Assembly: GCF_014654205.1 (NCBI RefSeq)
Contig: NZ_BNAW01000003.1
Span: 62,001 to 126,000 of the forward strand
Origin: Amycolatopsis bullii
GTDB taxonomy: Bacteria; Actinomycetota; Actinomycetes; Mycobacteriales; Pseudonocardiaceae
Direction: 5' to 3'
Length of the DNA stretch: 64,000 bases
Of this stretch, positions 42,557-51,341 are shown piece after piece. How positions within the stretch are numbered: the first letter of the stretch is position 1; the number at the start of each line of letters is the position of its first letter. The notes beneath the pieces were generated by a model. The model saw only the letters and a program-made list of their open reading frames with translations. It searched no databases and was not told the DNA's origin. Both the position numbers and the translations under genes were made by a program.

Positions 42557-43918
42557 TCAGCCGGCGTAGCGGGCGAAGATCCTCGTGAAGTCCCACGCCT
42601 GTTGGGAAACCCCCGAACAAGTGTCGTTGTTCGGGTACCCGCCGGGGCACGGGCGGTCGCGGTTCGCCGACCAGAACGTCAGCCGGGCCAGGTGGTGGGA
42701 GTTGGCGTAGCCCAGGATGGTCGTGAAGTCGTCGAGCGTGACCGTCTCGCTGTTGTCGGTGATGCCGTTCATCGACGAGATGCCCATGTGCCGGTAGGCG
42801 GTGTCGTCGTCGTAGCCGTACGCGCTCTTGACGACGTTCTTCAGGCCTTCGGCCGCCCGCTGCGTCAGCGTGCCCATGTTCTGGCCCGCGCCGCCGAAGT
42901 CGAACGGCATGATCACCCAGCCGTCGACCGTGAGGCCGGACTGGGCCGCGCGGTTGACCAGGCTGTTGTCCGGCCCGGACTGGCCGGTGCCGAAGGTGAC
43001 GTAGATCTTGATGCCCGGGTTGTTCGCCCGGACCGTCTTCAGCGCGTCGACCGTCCGCTGCTGCACGGTCGGGTTGCTGTAGGCGTCGGCCTCGATGTCG
43101 ATGTCGATCGCCTTGAGACCGTAGGCGTTGATCACCTTCTGGTAGCCCGCCGCCAGCTCACCGGCGCTGCCGCACGACGACTCCAGCTTGTTGCCGGAGT
43201 AGCCGCCGAACGACGGGATGACGTCGCCGCCGTTCGCCCGGATCGTGGTGATCGTGCTCTGGTCGACCCCGCCGGTGAGCGCCCGGCCGCCGTCCCACTG
43301 CGGGTTGCAGTAGCCGTTGGACAGGATGAACGCCAGCGTGAACCACTTGACGCCGGTAGCGCTCATGATCGTCGCCGGGTTCGGCGGGTCGCCCCAGCCG
43401 TTGTAGAGGTAGGGGGCGACGGCCATCGCGCCCGGCCCGGGCGGTGGGGTGGTGCCGCCGCCGGGCAGCGTCCACTGCTGGTTGGCCGTGCTCGCGCAGG
43501 TCCAGATCTGCAGCCGGGTGCCGTTGGCGCTGGAGTTGCCGGTGGCGTCGAGGCACTTGCCGGACCCGGTGTTGACCAGGTTCTTCGCCGTGTTGGCCGT
43601 CCACTTCTGGGCGCCCGAGCCGTTGCAGTCCCAGAGCTGGACCGTCGTGCCGTTCGCCGTGCCCGCGCTCGTGACGTCGAGGCACTTGCCCAGCGCCTGC
43701 AGGGATCCGTCGCTGCCGACCGTCCACTGTTGAGCGTTCGTGCCGTTGCAGTCGTAGAGCTGGATCGCCGTGCCGTTCGCGGTGCTCGCCGCGTTGACGT
43801 CGACGCACTTGCCGCCGAGGCCGGTGATGGGCCCGGTCGCCGCCTGCGCGACGCCCGGCGCGAGCACCAGCGCCGAGGCGGCTGCTACGAGAGCACCGAA
43901 TGCTGCGAGTTTCTTCAT
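42557..43918 (-). CDS. Secreted GH18 chitinase-like enzyme with N-terminal ricin lectin domain
   Basis: 453 residues. Signal peptide MKKLAAFGALVAAASALVLA (cut near AQAA), ricin B-type lectin domain at 30-152 with three QxW repeats, Pro/Gly linker, then a GH18 TIM barrel from about 163 (VAPYLYNGWGDPPNPATIM). Active-site DxDxE is in AIDIDIEADA near residue 262; the Glu is the acid/base. Layout resembles Streptomyces chitinase C-like enzymes. Substrate chitin or related beta-1,4-GlcNAc polymers. Last gene of a three-gene operon (overlap ATGA with GH30). Confidence 0.9.
   Translation of the reverse strand: MKKLAAFGALVAAASALVLAPGVAQAATGPITGLGGKCVDVNAASTANGTAIQLYDCNGTNAQQWTVGSDGSLQALGKCLDVTSAGTANGTTVQLWDCNGSGAQKWTANTAKNLVNTGSGKCLDATGNSSANGTRLQIWTCASTANQQWTLPGGGTTPPPGPGAMAVAPYLYNGWGDPPNPATIMSATGVKWFTLAFILSNGYCNPQWDGGRALTGGVDQSTITTIRANGGDVIPSFGGYSGNKLESSCGSAGELAAGYQKVINAYGLKAIDIDIEADAYSNPTVQQRTVDALKTVRANNPGIKIYVTFGTGQSGPDNSLVNRAAQSGLTVDGWVIMPFDFGGAGQNMGTLTQRAAEGLKNVVKSAYGYDDDTAYRHMGISSMNGITDNSETVTLDDFTTILGYANSHHLARLTFWSANRDRPCPGGYPNNDTCSGVSQQAWDFTRIFARYAG
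43463..43831 (-). repeat. Ricin-type lectin domain repeat, GH18 gene
   Basis: Codes for 123 residues with QxW repeats. Near-identical at protein level, and similar in DNA, to the domains at 43921-44289, 45774-46142 and 46914-47282. Here it is N-terminal; in the other three it is C-terminal. Confidence 0.75.
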
Positions 43919-45774
43919 GCGGGTACGTTCCACTTCTGGTTGGCGGCGCCGGTGCAGGTCCAGATCTGCAGCCGGGTGCCGTTGGCGCTGGAGTTGCCGG
44001 TCGCGTCGACGCACTTGTTCGAGCCCGCGCCGACGATGTCCTTGGCCGCGGTGGCCGCCCACTTCTGGTTGGCCGTGCCGCCGCAGTCCCAGAGCTGCAG
44101 CTGCGCACCGTCCGCCGTGGACTGCCCGGTGACGTCGAGGCACTTGCCGAGCGCGCGGATGGTGCCGTCCGTGCCGACGGTCCACTGCTGGGCGCCCGAG
44201 CCGTTGCAGTCGTAGAGCTGGACAGCGGTGCCGTTGGCGCTGTTCGCGCCCGCGACGTCGATGCACTTGCCGCCCAGGCCGGTGATCGGGCCGGTCTTGC
44301 CGGTGCCACCGCCGGTGCCCTGGGTGCCGCTCCAGGTGAACGTCGCCGACGTGCGGCCGGGCAGGCTGTAGGTGAACGAGGAGCTGCCCCAGTTCACCCG
44401 GACGCTCTGGGCGCCGGTGCCGGAGTTGTAGGCGATCAGCGCCTTCGAGCCGTCCGGGTTCTTCCAGGCGACGTTGCGGACGGCCGAGCTGTCGTTCGAG
44501 TCGATCCGGTACGCGCCGGGCTTCACGAACTTCGTCAGGTGGCCCATCGTGTAGTACTCGACGGTGTAGTCGACCTGCCCGCTGCGCGAGTCTCCGTTGT
44601 GGACGGTGATCAAGCCGGTGCAGGTGCCGCAGCCGCCGTTGTGCGGGCCCATGTTCTGGTCGACGCCGAGGCTCCACTTGACGAAGCTCTTCGACCAGTT
44701 CCGGGTGTAGTCGACGATGTTGTTCATGTCTTCGGCCTGCTGGTTCGAGATCCAGGTGCCGCCGGAGTGCTCGGTCGAGTAGGCGTTGACGTTCGGGTAC
44801 TGGTTGTGCGTGGTCGTCTGCTGGGCGATGTCCCCGCCGTAGCCGTGCCACGCGACACCACCGAAGTTCGGGTGGTTGCGGATGGCCGCGTCGTCCAAGG
44901 TGGGCGCGCCGTACGACGCGTAGGTGTCCCAGTTCCAGTCCAGCGCGAGAACCTTTGTGGACAGACCGGCGTTCTGGAGCGCGGGCAGCAGGTTGTTCTT
45001 CGCGAAGTACGCCAGGCCGGCGCCGTTCCAGTTGGTCGACGGGTAGCTCGCGCAGCACGTCGGCTCGTTCTGCATCGAGACGTAGTCGATCGGGACACCC
45101 GCGTCCCGGTAGGCCTGGAGGTACTTGACGAAGTACTGCGCGTAGGCCGGGTAGTACTGCGATTCCACCCAGCCGAGCAGGTAGCTGTCGTTGTCCTTCA
45201 TCCACGGCGGCGCGCTCCACGGCGACGCCATCACCTTGGCCTGCGGGTTGAGCTGCTTGGCCTGCTTGGTCAGCGGCAGCACGTCGGCCTGGTCGTGGGC
45301 GATCGAGAAGTGCGTCAGGTTCGGGTCGGTCTGGCCGGCCGGCATGTCGTCGAACGTGTAGCTGTAGCGGGCCAGGTCGGACGCGCCGAGCGGGTTGCGG
45401 ATGAAGCTCAGCCCGATGCCGCTGTTCGGGTCGAACAGCTTGCGCATGGTGTCGTCGCGGGTGGCCTGGGACAGCGCGCCGCTGGAGTTCATCAGCCAGG
45501 CCGCGGTGTCCGTGAACGACGCTCCACCGCCTTCGAACTGCTGGTACGTCGTGTTTTCGTTGACGTTGATGGTCACTCCGCCGCTGCCGGTGCCGGCGGC
45601 GAACGTCACCGGCGCCTGCTGCTGGAGGCCCCGGGTGACCTGGCGGCCGCCGGCGTCGCTGGTCGTCGTGAGCCAGACGTTCACGGTTTCGCCCGCGGCC
45701 TGCGCGGGCGCGGCGAGGGTGGCCGCGGCGACGGCGGTCACCCCGAGCATCGCCAGGAGAGAGCGTTTTCTCAT
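43915..45774 (-). CDS. Secreted GH30 glucanase/glucosidase with C-terminal ricin lectin domain
   Basis: 619 residues. Signal peptide MRKRSLLAMLGVTAVAAATL (cut near AQAA), GH30 catalytic domain (QQFEGGGASFTDTAAWLMN near residue 78; SPWSAPPWMKDNDSYLLG near 190), acid/base Glu in VSMQNEPTCCAS and nucleophile Glu in AYSTEHSGGTW. Then beta-sandwich, linker and ricin domain (496-618). Relatives are glucosylceramidases and beta-1,6-glucanases; with the neighbours a beta-1,6-glucan of fungal wall is the likeliest target. Overlaps chitosanase and GH18 genes (ATGA each). Confidence 0.9.
   Translation of the reverse strand: MRKRSLLAMLGVTAVAAATLAAPAQAAGETVNVWLTTTSDAGGRQVTRGLQQQAPVTFAAGTGSGGVTINVNENTTYQQFEGGGASFTDTAAWLMNSSGALSQATRDDTMRKLFDPNSGIGLSFIRNPLGASDLARYSYTFDDMPAGQTDPNLTHFSIAHDQADVLPLTKQAKQLNPQAKVMASPWSAPPWMKDNDSYLLGWVESQYYPAYAQYFVKYLQAYRDAGVPIDYVSMQNEPTCCASYPSTNWNGAGLAYFAKNNLLPALQNAGLSTKVLALDWNWDTYASYGAPTLDDAAIRNHPNFGGVAWHGYGGDIAQQTTTHNQYPNVNAYSTEHSGGTWISNQQAEDMNNIVDYTRNWSKSFVKWSLGVDQNMGPHNGGCGTCTGLITVHNGDSRSGQVDYTVEYYTMGHLTKFVKPGAYRIDSNDSSAVRNVAWKNPDGSKALIAYNSGTGAQSVRVNWGSSSFTYSLPGRTSATFTWSGTQGTGGGTGKTGPITGLGGKCIDVAGANSANGTAVQLYDCNGSGAQQWTVGTDGTIRALGKCLDVTGQSTADGAQLQLWDCGGTANQKWAATAAKDIVGAGSNKCVDATGNSSANGTRLQIWTCTGAANQKWNVPA
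43921..44289 (-). repeat. Ricin-type lectin domain repeat, GH30 gene
   Basis: 123-residue domain ending at the C-terminus, with QxW motifs QQW, QKW, QKW. One of four very similar copies in adjacent genes. Confidence 0.75.
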
Positions 45775-46838
45775 GGGAGCGTCCACTTCTGGTTGGCGCC
45801 GGTACCGCAGGTCCAGATCTGGAGCCGGGTGCCGTTGGCGCTGGAGTTGCCGGTGGCGTCGAGGCACTTGCCGGAGCCGGTGTTCACGAGGTTCTGCGAT
45901 CCGTTCGCCGTCCACTTCTGGGCGTTGGAGCCGTTGCAGTCCCAGAGTTGCGTCGGTGTGCCGTTCGCGGTGCCCGCGCTCGTGACGTCGAGGCACTTGC
46001 CGAGGGCTTTGACGGTGCCGTCGCTGCCGACCGTCCACTGTTGAGCGGTGGTGCCGTTGCAGTCGTAGAGCTGGACGGCGGTGCCGTTGGCGTTGTTCGC
46101 GCCGGCGACGTCGACGCACTTGCCGCCGATCCCGGTGATCGCGCCGGCGTTCTGCGTGGGCGGCGTCGTGGTGCCACCGGCGAACTGGGTGGCGACCTGC
46201 TCGCCGAGGCTGACCGCGTTGGCGTGGTTCTCGATCGGGTTGACGTGCGTGTTCGGGAACACGATGTACGTCACCGGGCCTTCGGTGCCGCCGTTCTTCG
46301 GGTCCGGGTTGATGCCGAGGCTGACGGCGGTGGCGTAGGACGCCTCACCGATGATGCTCGTCGGGCCGGTGTCGCCGACCACGGCGTAGGTGACCTGGTT
46401 GTTGTAGATCACCGCCACCACCGAACCACCGTCGATGCCGTAGGTGCGGTAGTCCCAAGTGGACGTCGGCTGGGGGAGGACGATGTACGGGAGCTGGGCC
46501 GCGTTGAGCGGCTGGTCGGTCGAGGTGTGGAACGCGGTGTCGGGGTAGAAGCAGCAGTCGGTGTTCTCGTTGCACTGCGTGGTGCGGACGCCGTCGCAGT
46601 CGATGTCCATGTCGGCCGTGAAGAACACCGCGCCGTTCGCCTGGCACACGGGCACGGTGGCCGCGCCGCCTTCGTCGAAGGAATACTTCCCGTTCGAGAT
46701 CTGTTGACAGGACTGGGTTTTGGCGAGCAGCTGGCTCGCGGACGGACCGGCTTCGACGGCCGCCTGGGCGGAGCCGGTCGTCAGGAAGGAAAGCGCTAAC
46801 AGGGCACACCCCATTAGCGCGACGAGAATTCGCCGCAC
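45771..46838 (-). CDS. Secreted GH75 chitosanase with C-terminal ricin lectin domain
   Basis: 355 residues. Signal peptide RRILVALMGCALLALSFLTT (cut near AQA), GH75 chitosanase domain with ADMDIDCDGVRTTQCNEN near residue 75 and YAVVGDTGPTSIIGEASYA near 155, where the catalytic Asp/Glu pair lies, then linker TTTPPTQ and ricin domain. It hydrolyses chitosan. GTG 46838 is chosen because AAGGAG stands 7-8 bases before it; upstream in-frame codons run into hairpin copy 3. First gene of the operon chitosanase-GH30-GH18. Confidence 0.9.
   Translation of the reverse strand: MRRILVALMGCALLALSFLTTGSAQAAVEAGPSASQLLAKTQSCQQISNGKYSFDEGGAATVPVCQANGAVFFTADMDIDCDGVRTTQCNENTDCCFYPDTAFHTSTDQPLNAAQLPYIVLPQPTSTWDYRTYGIDGGSVVAVIYNNQVTYAVVGDTGPTSIIGEASYATAVSLGINPDPKNGGTEGPVTYIVFPNTHVNPIENHANAVSLGEQVATQFAGGTTTPPTQNAGAITGIGGKCVDVAGANNANGTAVQLYDCNGTTAQQWTVGSDGTVKALGKCLDVTSAGTANGTPTQLWDCNGSNAQKWTANGSQNLVNTGSGKCLDATGNSSANGTRLQIWTCGTGANQKWTLP
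45774..46142 (-). repeat. Ricin-type lectin domain repeat, GH75 gene
   Basis: 123-residue C-terminal domain, one of four near-identical copies. Repeated motif NGTRLQIWTC is present in all four. Confidence 0.75.
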
Positions 46839-46856
46839 TTCGGTTCTCCTTATGGG

Positions 46857-46902
46857 GTCGTGGGTGCGTAACAGTGTTAGAACACTGTTACGCACTCACG
46901 AG
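46857..46902. repeat. 46-nt hairpin repeat, copy 3 (terminator between GH16 and chitosanase)
   Basis: On the minus strand CTCGTGAGTG (46902-46893), GTTCTAAC in the centre, arms CGTAACAGT and ACTGTTACG (9 of 9 pair), CACCCACGAC at the end. Same 46-nt length and same conserved base and tip as copies 1 and 2. It lies after the GH16 stop and before the chitosanase start. Confidence 0.85.
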
Positions 46903-46910
46903 GGGTGGGG

Positions 46911-48122
46911 TCAGGGAGTGGTCCACTTCTGGTTTGCGGCGCCGGTGCAGGTCCAGATCTGCAGGCGGGTGCCGTTCGCGCTGGAGTTGCCGGTGGCGTC
47001 GAGGCACTTGTTCGCGTTGGGGTTCACGATGTCCTTCGCGCCGGAGATGGCCCACTTCTGCGCGGCGGTGCCGTTGCAGTCGTAGAGCTGCACCGCTGTC
47101 CCGTCCGCGGTGCCCGCGCCGGAGACGTCCATGCACTTGCCGAGGGCCCGGATGGTGCCGTCGGTGCCGATCGTCCAGTTCTGCGCGGCGTTGCCGTTGC
47201 AGTCGGTGATCTGGATCGGCGTGCCGTTGGCGGTGTTCGCGCCGGCGACGTCGACGCACTTGCCGCCGATGCCGGTGATCGTGCCGGTCCGGCCGCCGCC
47301 GCTGCTCGAGGTGTTGGTGACGTGGACGTAGTCGACGATCAGCTGCTGCGGGAACTGCGTGCTGCTGTTGGGGTCACCGGGCCAGTACCCGCCGACGGCG
47401 AGGTTGAGGATGATGAAGAAGTTGTGGTCGTAGACCCAGCGGTTGCCGTTGAGGTCCGACGGCGTGCGCGTCTGGTAGAGGTTGCCGTCGACGTACCACT
47501 TGATCTGGTTGGGGGCCCAGTCGATGGCGTAGGTGTGGAAGTCGTCGGAGAAGTTCGGGCCGTTGTAGGCCGCGCCGATACCGCCGGAGCCGGAGTATCC
47601 CGGGCCGTGGATGGTGCCGTGCACGGTGTTCGGCTCGAACCCGACGTTCTCCATGATGTCGATTTCGCCGTCGGTGGGCCAGTTCCCGCCGCCGAGCATC
47701 CAGAAGGCGGGCCACATGCCCTGGCCCCGCGGGAGTTTCATGCGCGTTTCGAAGTGGCCGTAAGCCTGGCTGAACTTGCCGGCGGTGTTGAGCCGGGCGG
47801 AGGTGTACTCGCAGCGGCCGTACCAGCAGTTGTAGTTGCCGGGATTTTCCTTCTTGGCGGTGATGACGAGGTGGCCCTGGCCGTCGAGCTGGGCGTTGTT
47901 GGTGCCGGAGGTGTAGTACTGCCGCTCGTGGTTGTTGACGTTGTCGCCGGTCTCGAGCTGCCACTTCGACCCGTCGACGCCGGCGCCCGCGGGACCGTTG
48001 AAGTCGTCGGTGAAGGTGGCGGCCGCTTCGGCCGGGGTCATCGTGAGGGCTTGCTGCCCGAGCAGGAGCAGGGAGCAGGCGGCGAAGAGTGCCGCCCAGC
48101 GGTTCTTTTTCAAGGGGGACAT
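46911..48122 (-). CDS. Secreted GH16 beta-glucanase with C-terminal ricin lectin domain
   Basis: 403 residues. Signal peptide (WAALFAACSLLLLGQQALTM), GH16 jelly-roll domain (residues ~35-270: FETRMKLPRGQGMWPAFWML; active ExDxxE in GEIDIMENVGFEPNTVHGTI) and a ricin domain at the C-terminus. Endo-beta-1,3-glucanase is the likeliest activity, a fungal-wall polymer. Runs the same way as the chitosanase operon but is separated by hairpin copy 3, so it has its own promoter. The 633-bp upstream region holds regulatory palindromes. Confidence 0.9.
   Translation of the reverse strand: MSPLKKNRWAALFAACSLLLLGQQALTMTPAEAAATFTDDFNGPAGAGVDGSKWQLETGDNVNNHERQYYTSGTNNAQLDGQGHLVITAKKENPGNYNCWYGRCEYTSARLNTAGKFSQAYGHFETRMKLPRGQGMWPAFWMLGGGNWPTDGEIDIMENVGFEPNTVHGTIHGPGYSGSGGIGAAYNGPNFSDDFHTYAIDWAPNQIKWYVDGNLYQTRTPSDLNGNRWVYDHNFFIILNLAVGGYWPGDPNSSTQFPQQLIVDYVHVTNTSSSGGGRTGTITGIGGKCVDVAGANTANGTPIQITDCNGNAAQNWTIGTDGTIRALGKCMDVSGAGTADGTAVQLYDCNGTAAQKWAISGAKDIVNPNANKCLDATGNSSANGTRLQIWTCTGAANQKWTTP
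46914..47282 (-). repeat. Ricin-type lectin domain repeat, GH16 gene
   Basis: 123-residue C-terminal domain with QNW, QKW, QKW motifs, one of four very similar copies in neighbouring genes. Confidence 0.75.
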
Positions 48123-48280
48123 CGTTGTCTCCTCTTTCACCGTGGGGAACGGCGTTCCGCGCGCAGCACGGAACGCGGGGAGGGGAGGTGGCCTCGCGTG
48201 CCGGGGCGGCGGCAGGCGCGGCCGATCAGCCGGCGCTCGCGGTCCTGGGCGGGGTCGGACGTGGCGAGCACCGGCGGGCG

Positions 48281-48303
48281 CTTTGTTGTGTCTGGCAACA
48301 AAG
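48281..48303. promoter_or_regulatory. Inverted repeat upstream of GH16 gene
   Basis: CTTTGTTG (48281-48288) and CAACAAAG (48296-48303) with a 7-base spacer, perfect. A candidate operator for one of the ROK regulators next door. Confidence 0.5.
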
Positions 48304-48309
48304 TATGCA

Positions 48310-48321
48310 TGGTCCAGACAA
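48310..48321. promoter_or_regulatory. Weak dre-like (DasR) site
   Basis: TGGTCCAGACAA matches the DasR-type core TGGTCTAGACCA at 10 of 12 positions. It is about 190 bases before the GH16 start. Low confidence on its own. Confidence 0.3.
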
Positions 48322-48490
48322 GGCGGGCAACAGTCGCGCGGGTCATTTTTTTCAACCCGAATTAAGGGGTGGTGGGTGACTGGTTGCGGGTCTTGTGCTG
48401 GGTCCCGCTCAGCGGGGCACTCTGGTGTGCGGGGCCCGGTGGCAGTTCGGTCGTGGCCTTTCGGCACCCCGAAACTGTCCTTGTGACTAC

Positions 48491-48546
48491 GGCCGGCGGC
48501 ACCGCGTCAAGGCGGGAAAGCGTGCCTTGACCCGGCGCCGCCGGCC
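48491..48546. terminator. Long hairpin, probable terminator of the ROK gene
   Basis: GGCCGGCGGC (48491-48500) pairs with GCCGCCGGCC (48537-48546), and inside GTCAAGGC pairs with GCCTTGAC. It lies 210 bases past the ROK stop on the minus strand. Confidence 0.55.
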
Positions 48547-48755
48547 CTGTCGTGGCTTCGGATCGGGGTGCGGGGAGGTCTGGGTGCTCGTCGGTTCCTG
48601 TTCGCGTCCACAACTGGGTCGGGCTGTGGACAAGGCGGGCCGAGTAGGGGTTTGCGCCGGTTTCTGTCGGGGCGTGCCGATACGCTGGAGCGGGGATGGA
48701 CCCCCTGGGAGGGTGGGTCCTGGGCGGGCCCCGCTATGCCTGGTTCACCTGGCGC

Positions 48756-49991
48756 TCACGCCGCGTCGGAGTCCGGGGCTCCCGGCTTGGCGAGCCTCGA
48801 GGTCGCTCCCTGCTCCAGCAGGTCCGCCACCGGGAGCGTCGCCGCCCCGGTGGCCACCGCGTCCAAGCCCAGGGAGCCCAGCTGGATCGATGTCTGGCTG
48901 AACGGGTGCCGCAGGGCGTGCCCGGCCGCCGCCGCGCGGATGGTCGGCAGCAGCTGCTCGCCCAGGGCCAGGCCCGCCCAGCCGCCGATCACGATGCGCT
49001 CCGGGTTGAACAGGTTGATCAAGTTGGCGATGCCCGCGCCCAGGTAGCCCGCTGTCTCGTCGAGTACGCGCGCTGCCGTCTTCGACTTCGGTGCCGCCGA
49101 CAGCAGGGCCGAAAACTGGGCCTGCTCGTCCTCACCCGTGATGTCCTTGCCGCGTGCCCGGCGGTACCGCGCCAGCACCGCGCCCGCCCCGATGTACGCC
49201 TCCAGGCAGCCGCGTGCGCCGCAGCGGCACTCGTGGCCGCCGTACGCGATCGTCGTGTGGCCCCACTCGCCCGCGCTGCTCGTCGAGCCTCGGTACGTCG
49301 TTCCGTCCGTCACCACCGCCGCGCCCACGCCCGAGCCGATCAGCGCGATCACCGCGTGGCGCGCCCCCCGGCCCGCGCCGAACCACATCTCCGCCTGGCC
49401 CTGCGTCTTCGCGCCGTTGTCGATGAACAGCGGCAACCGGACGCCGGCGTCGTGCAACAGCGAAGCGAACGGGACGCCGTCCCAGCCGACCGTCGGGGCG
49501 TGGACCAGCACCTCCGTGCCCTGCTCGACCGTGCCCGGGACGCCGATGCCGACGCCCAGCACACCCGATTCGTCGATGCCCGCGCTCGCGAACACCTCCC
49601 GCAGCCCGGACGTCACCTGCTCGACCGCCGTCGCCGGGTCGGGGGCCTTCGGGAGGGGGTGCTCGACCGTGGCCAGGCGGTTCATCGCCAGGTCGAACAG
49701 CTCGACCTTGACGCCCGTTTCGCCGATGTCGACGCCGGCGACGTGCCCGTACGCCGGGTCCACCCGCAGCAGCACCCGGGGCCGTCCGCCGTCCGATTCG
49801 ACCTGGCCGGCTTCGGTGATCAGGCGTTCTTCGCCCAGTTCGGCGGTCACGTTGCTCACCGTGGCGGCACTCAATCCGGTGAGCTGGCTGAGTTCGTGCC
49901 TCGACAGCGGGCCGTCGAAGTACAGTTTCGACAGCAGCAGGGATCGGTTGTGCCGCCGCAGATCACGGACGGTGGTGCGCTTGCTCGCCAT
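48756..49991 (-). CDS. ROK-family transcriptional regulator 1
   Basis: 411 residues. N-terminal winged HTH (LSRHELSQLTGLSAATVSNV) and a C-terminal sugar-kinase-like ROK domain: VGIGVPGTVEQG, GSGVGAAVVTDG, then GEWGHTTIAYGGHECRCGAR with the zinc site CxCGxxGCLE and the sugar Glu. ROK repressors respond to sugars. Placed between the fungal-wall hydrolases and the oligosaccharide importer, divergent from ROK 2. Start ATG 49991; TTG 49997 is the alternative. Confidence 0.88.
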   Translation of the reverse strand: MASKRTTVRDLRRHNRSLLLSKLYFDGPLSRHELSQLTGLSAATVSNVTAELGEERLITEAGQVESDGGRPRVLLRVDPAYGHVAGVDIGETGVKVELFDLAMNRLATVEHPLPKAPDPATAVEQVTSGLREVFASAGIDESGVLGVGIGVPGTVEQGTEVLVHAPTVGWDGVPFASLLHDAGVRLPLFIDNGAKTQGQAEMWFGAGRGARHAVIALIGSGVGAAVVTDGTTYRGSTSSAGEWGHTTIAYGGHECRCGARGCLEAYIGAGAVLARYRRARGKDITGEDEQAQFSALLSAAPKSKTAARVLDETAGYLGAGIANLINLFNPERIVIGGWAGLALGEQLLPTIRAAAAGHALRHPFSQTSIQLGSLGLDAVATGAATLPVADLLEQGATSRLAKPGAPDSDAA

Positions 49992-50123
49992 GGGCAACCC
50001 ATCTAACTTCTTACCGGCTCACTGACAGGATGCCTGATCGCCGTAAGTTGTGGCTATGTATTAAGTGGTGAACTAAGTCCCGAACCCATGGTGGCGGGGC
50101 CGCGATCTGGCAGAATCCTCCCG
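49992..50123. promoter_or_regulatory. Divergent promoter region of two ROK genes
   Basis: 132 bases, AT-richer than the rest. For ROK 2, CAGAAT (50111-50116) stands 7 nt before GTG 50124. An imperfect inverted repeat TTAAGT/ACTAAG is at 50061-50077, and ACTTA-like half-sites also occur before the importer (51371-51380). Candidate ROK operator, low certainty. Confidence 0.4.
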
Positions 50124-51311
50124 GTGACCCAGGTGGTGCGCCAGACGACCCGTGACCTCAGGCGGCACAACCGCGCGGCGCTGCTCTCCTCGCTCTACCT
50201 CCGCGGTCCCGTCAGCAGACTGGAACTGGTAGCTGAATCGGGTCTGTCGGCCGCCACCGTTACCAACGTCGTCTCCGAGCTCATCGCGGACGGCGTCGTG
50301 GCGGAGGCCGGATCGGTCGAATCGGACGGCGGACGGCCCCGGACGCTGCTGGCCGTGAGGCCCGGCTTCGGGCACGTCGTGGGCGTCGACGTCAGCGAGA
50401 CGCACGTCGAAGTCGGCCTGTTCGACTGCGCGCTCGGCACCCTCGGCACCGTGCGCCACCCGCTCGTCGGCACCCGTCTCGACCCGGAGGAAGTGGCCGG
50501 TCTGGTGCGCACGGGCATCGCCGAAGTGCTCGAAGGCGGCGATCCGGACGTGGTGTTCGGCGTCGGCATCGGCGTGCCGGGCGCGGTCCGCGACGGCGGG
50601 ATCGTGCACGCGCCCACCCTCGGCTGGCGAGGCGTGGACTTCGCCGAGCTGATCCACCCGCACATCCAGGCACCCCTGCACCTGGACAACCGCGCCCGCA
50701 CCCTGGGCCAGGCCGAGACCTGGCGTGGGGCCGGCCGGGGCGCCGAACGCGCCATCGTCGCACTGCTCGGGGTCGGCGTCGGGGCCGCCGTCGCCACGGC
50801 CGGGCGGTCGCACCCCGGCATCACGACCAGCGAGTGGGGTCACACCGTCGTCAAGGCGGCCGGGGCGGCCTGCCGGTGCGGCTCGCACGGCTGCCTGGAG
50901 GCCTACGTCGGCACCGAGGCGGTCGTCCGCCACTACGCCGCCCGCGTCGGCAAGGAACCGGTCATCGGGGACGAAAGCGACGTCGAGCTGGCGCACATCG
51001 TCGCCGAAGCCCAGGGCGGCGGCCCCGCCGCCGACGTGCTGGCCGAGACCGGCGAGTACCTGGGCATCGGCATCGCCAGCCTGATCAACCTGCTCAGCCC
51101 CGATCGGGTGGTGCTTTCCGGCTCGGCGGGCGCGATCATGGGGCAGGCGATCCTCCCCGCGGTCCGGGACGCCGTCGAGCGGCACGCCCTGGACTACCTG
51201 GCCGAGCGCACCGAGGTCGTCCTGGGCCGGCTCGGGCCCGAGGCCGTCGCGCTGGGTGCTGCGACCCTGCCGATCGCCCAGCTGCTCGCGAACGGCGGCC
51301 GCATCGGCTGA
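50124..51311 (+). CDS. ROK-family transcriptional regulator 2
   Basis: 395 residues. HTH (SRLELVAESGLSAATVTNVV) and ROK domain with VGIGVPGAVRDGG, LGVGVGAAVATAG, EWGHTVVKAAGAACRCGSHG and CLEAYVGTE (zinc CxCGxxGC). Similar to ROK 1 and lying directly upstream of the oligosaccharide importer operon, so it probably represses it when the inducing sugar is absent. GTG 50124 is leaderless-looking; GTG 50088 is the longer alternative. Confidence 0.88.
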   Translation: MTQVVRQTTRDLRRHNRAALLSSLYLRGPVSRLELVAESGLSAATVTNVVSELIADGVVAEAGSVESDGGRPRTLLAVRPGFGHVVGVDVSETHVEVGLFDCALGTLGTVRHPLVGTRLDPEEVAGLVRTGIAEVLEGGDPDVVFGVGIGVPGAVRDGGIVHAPTLGWRGVDFAELIHPHIQAPLHLDNRARTLGQAETWRGAGRGAERAIVALLGVGVGAAVATAGRSHPGITTSEWGHTVVKAAGAACRCGSHGCLEAYVGTEAVVRHYAARVGKEPVIGDESDVELAHIVAEAQGGGPAADVLAETGEYLGIGIASLINLLSPDRVVLSGSAGAIMGQAILPAVRDAVERHALDYLAERTEVVLGRLGPEAVALGAATLPIAQLLANGGRIG

Positions 51312-51314
51312 ATC

Positions 51315-51329
51315 CCTTGCCTGGCAAGG
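51315..51329 (+). terminator. Small hairpin after ROK 2
   Basis: CCTTGC-CTG-GCAAGG directly after the stop codon. A weak terminator or part of the importer control region. Confidence 0.35.
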
Positions 51330-51341
51330 AATGATCCAAAA

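Larger units (their letters stand above)
48123..48755. other. Regulatory region between GH16 gene and ROK gene
   Basis: 633 bases without a convincing gene. It holds an inverted repeat (48281-48303), a half-good dre-like site (48310-48321), a T-rich run TTTTTTT near 48346 and a large hairpin (48491-48546). It probably carries the GH16 promoter and the ROK terminator. Confidence 0.5.

Noticed and set aside
48696..48900. A + strand gene starting near 48696 with TACGCT upstream
   Set aside because: The frame is the shadow of the ROK gene's 3' end; the part before 48756 is only 20 codons and the box-to-start spacing is 9 nt.
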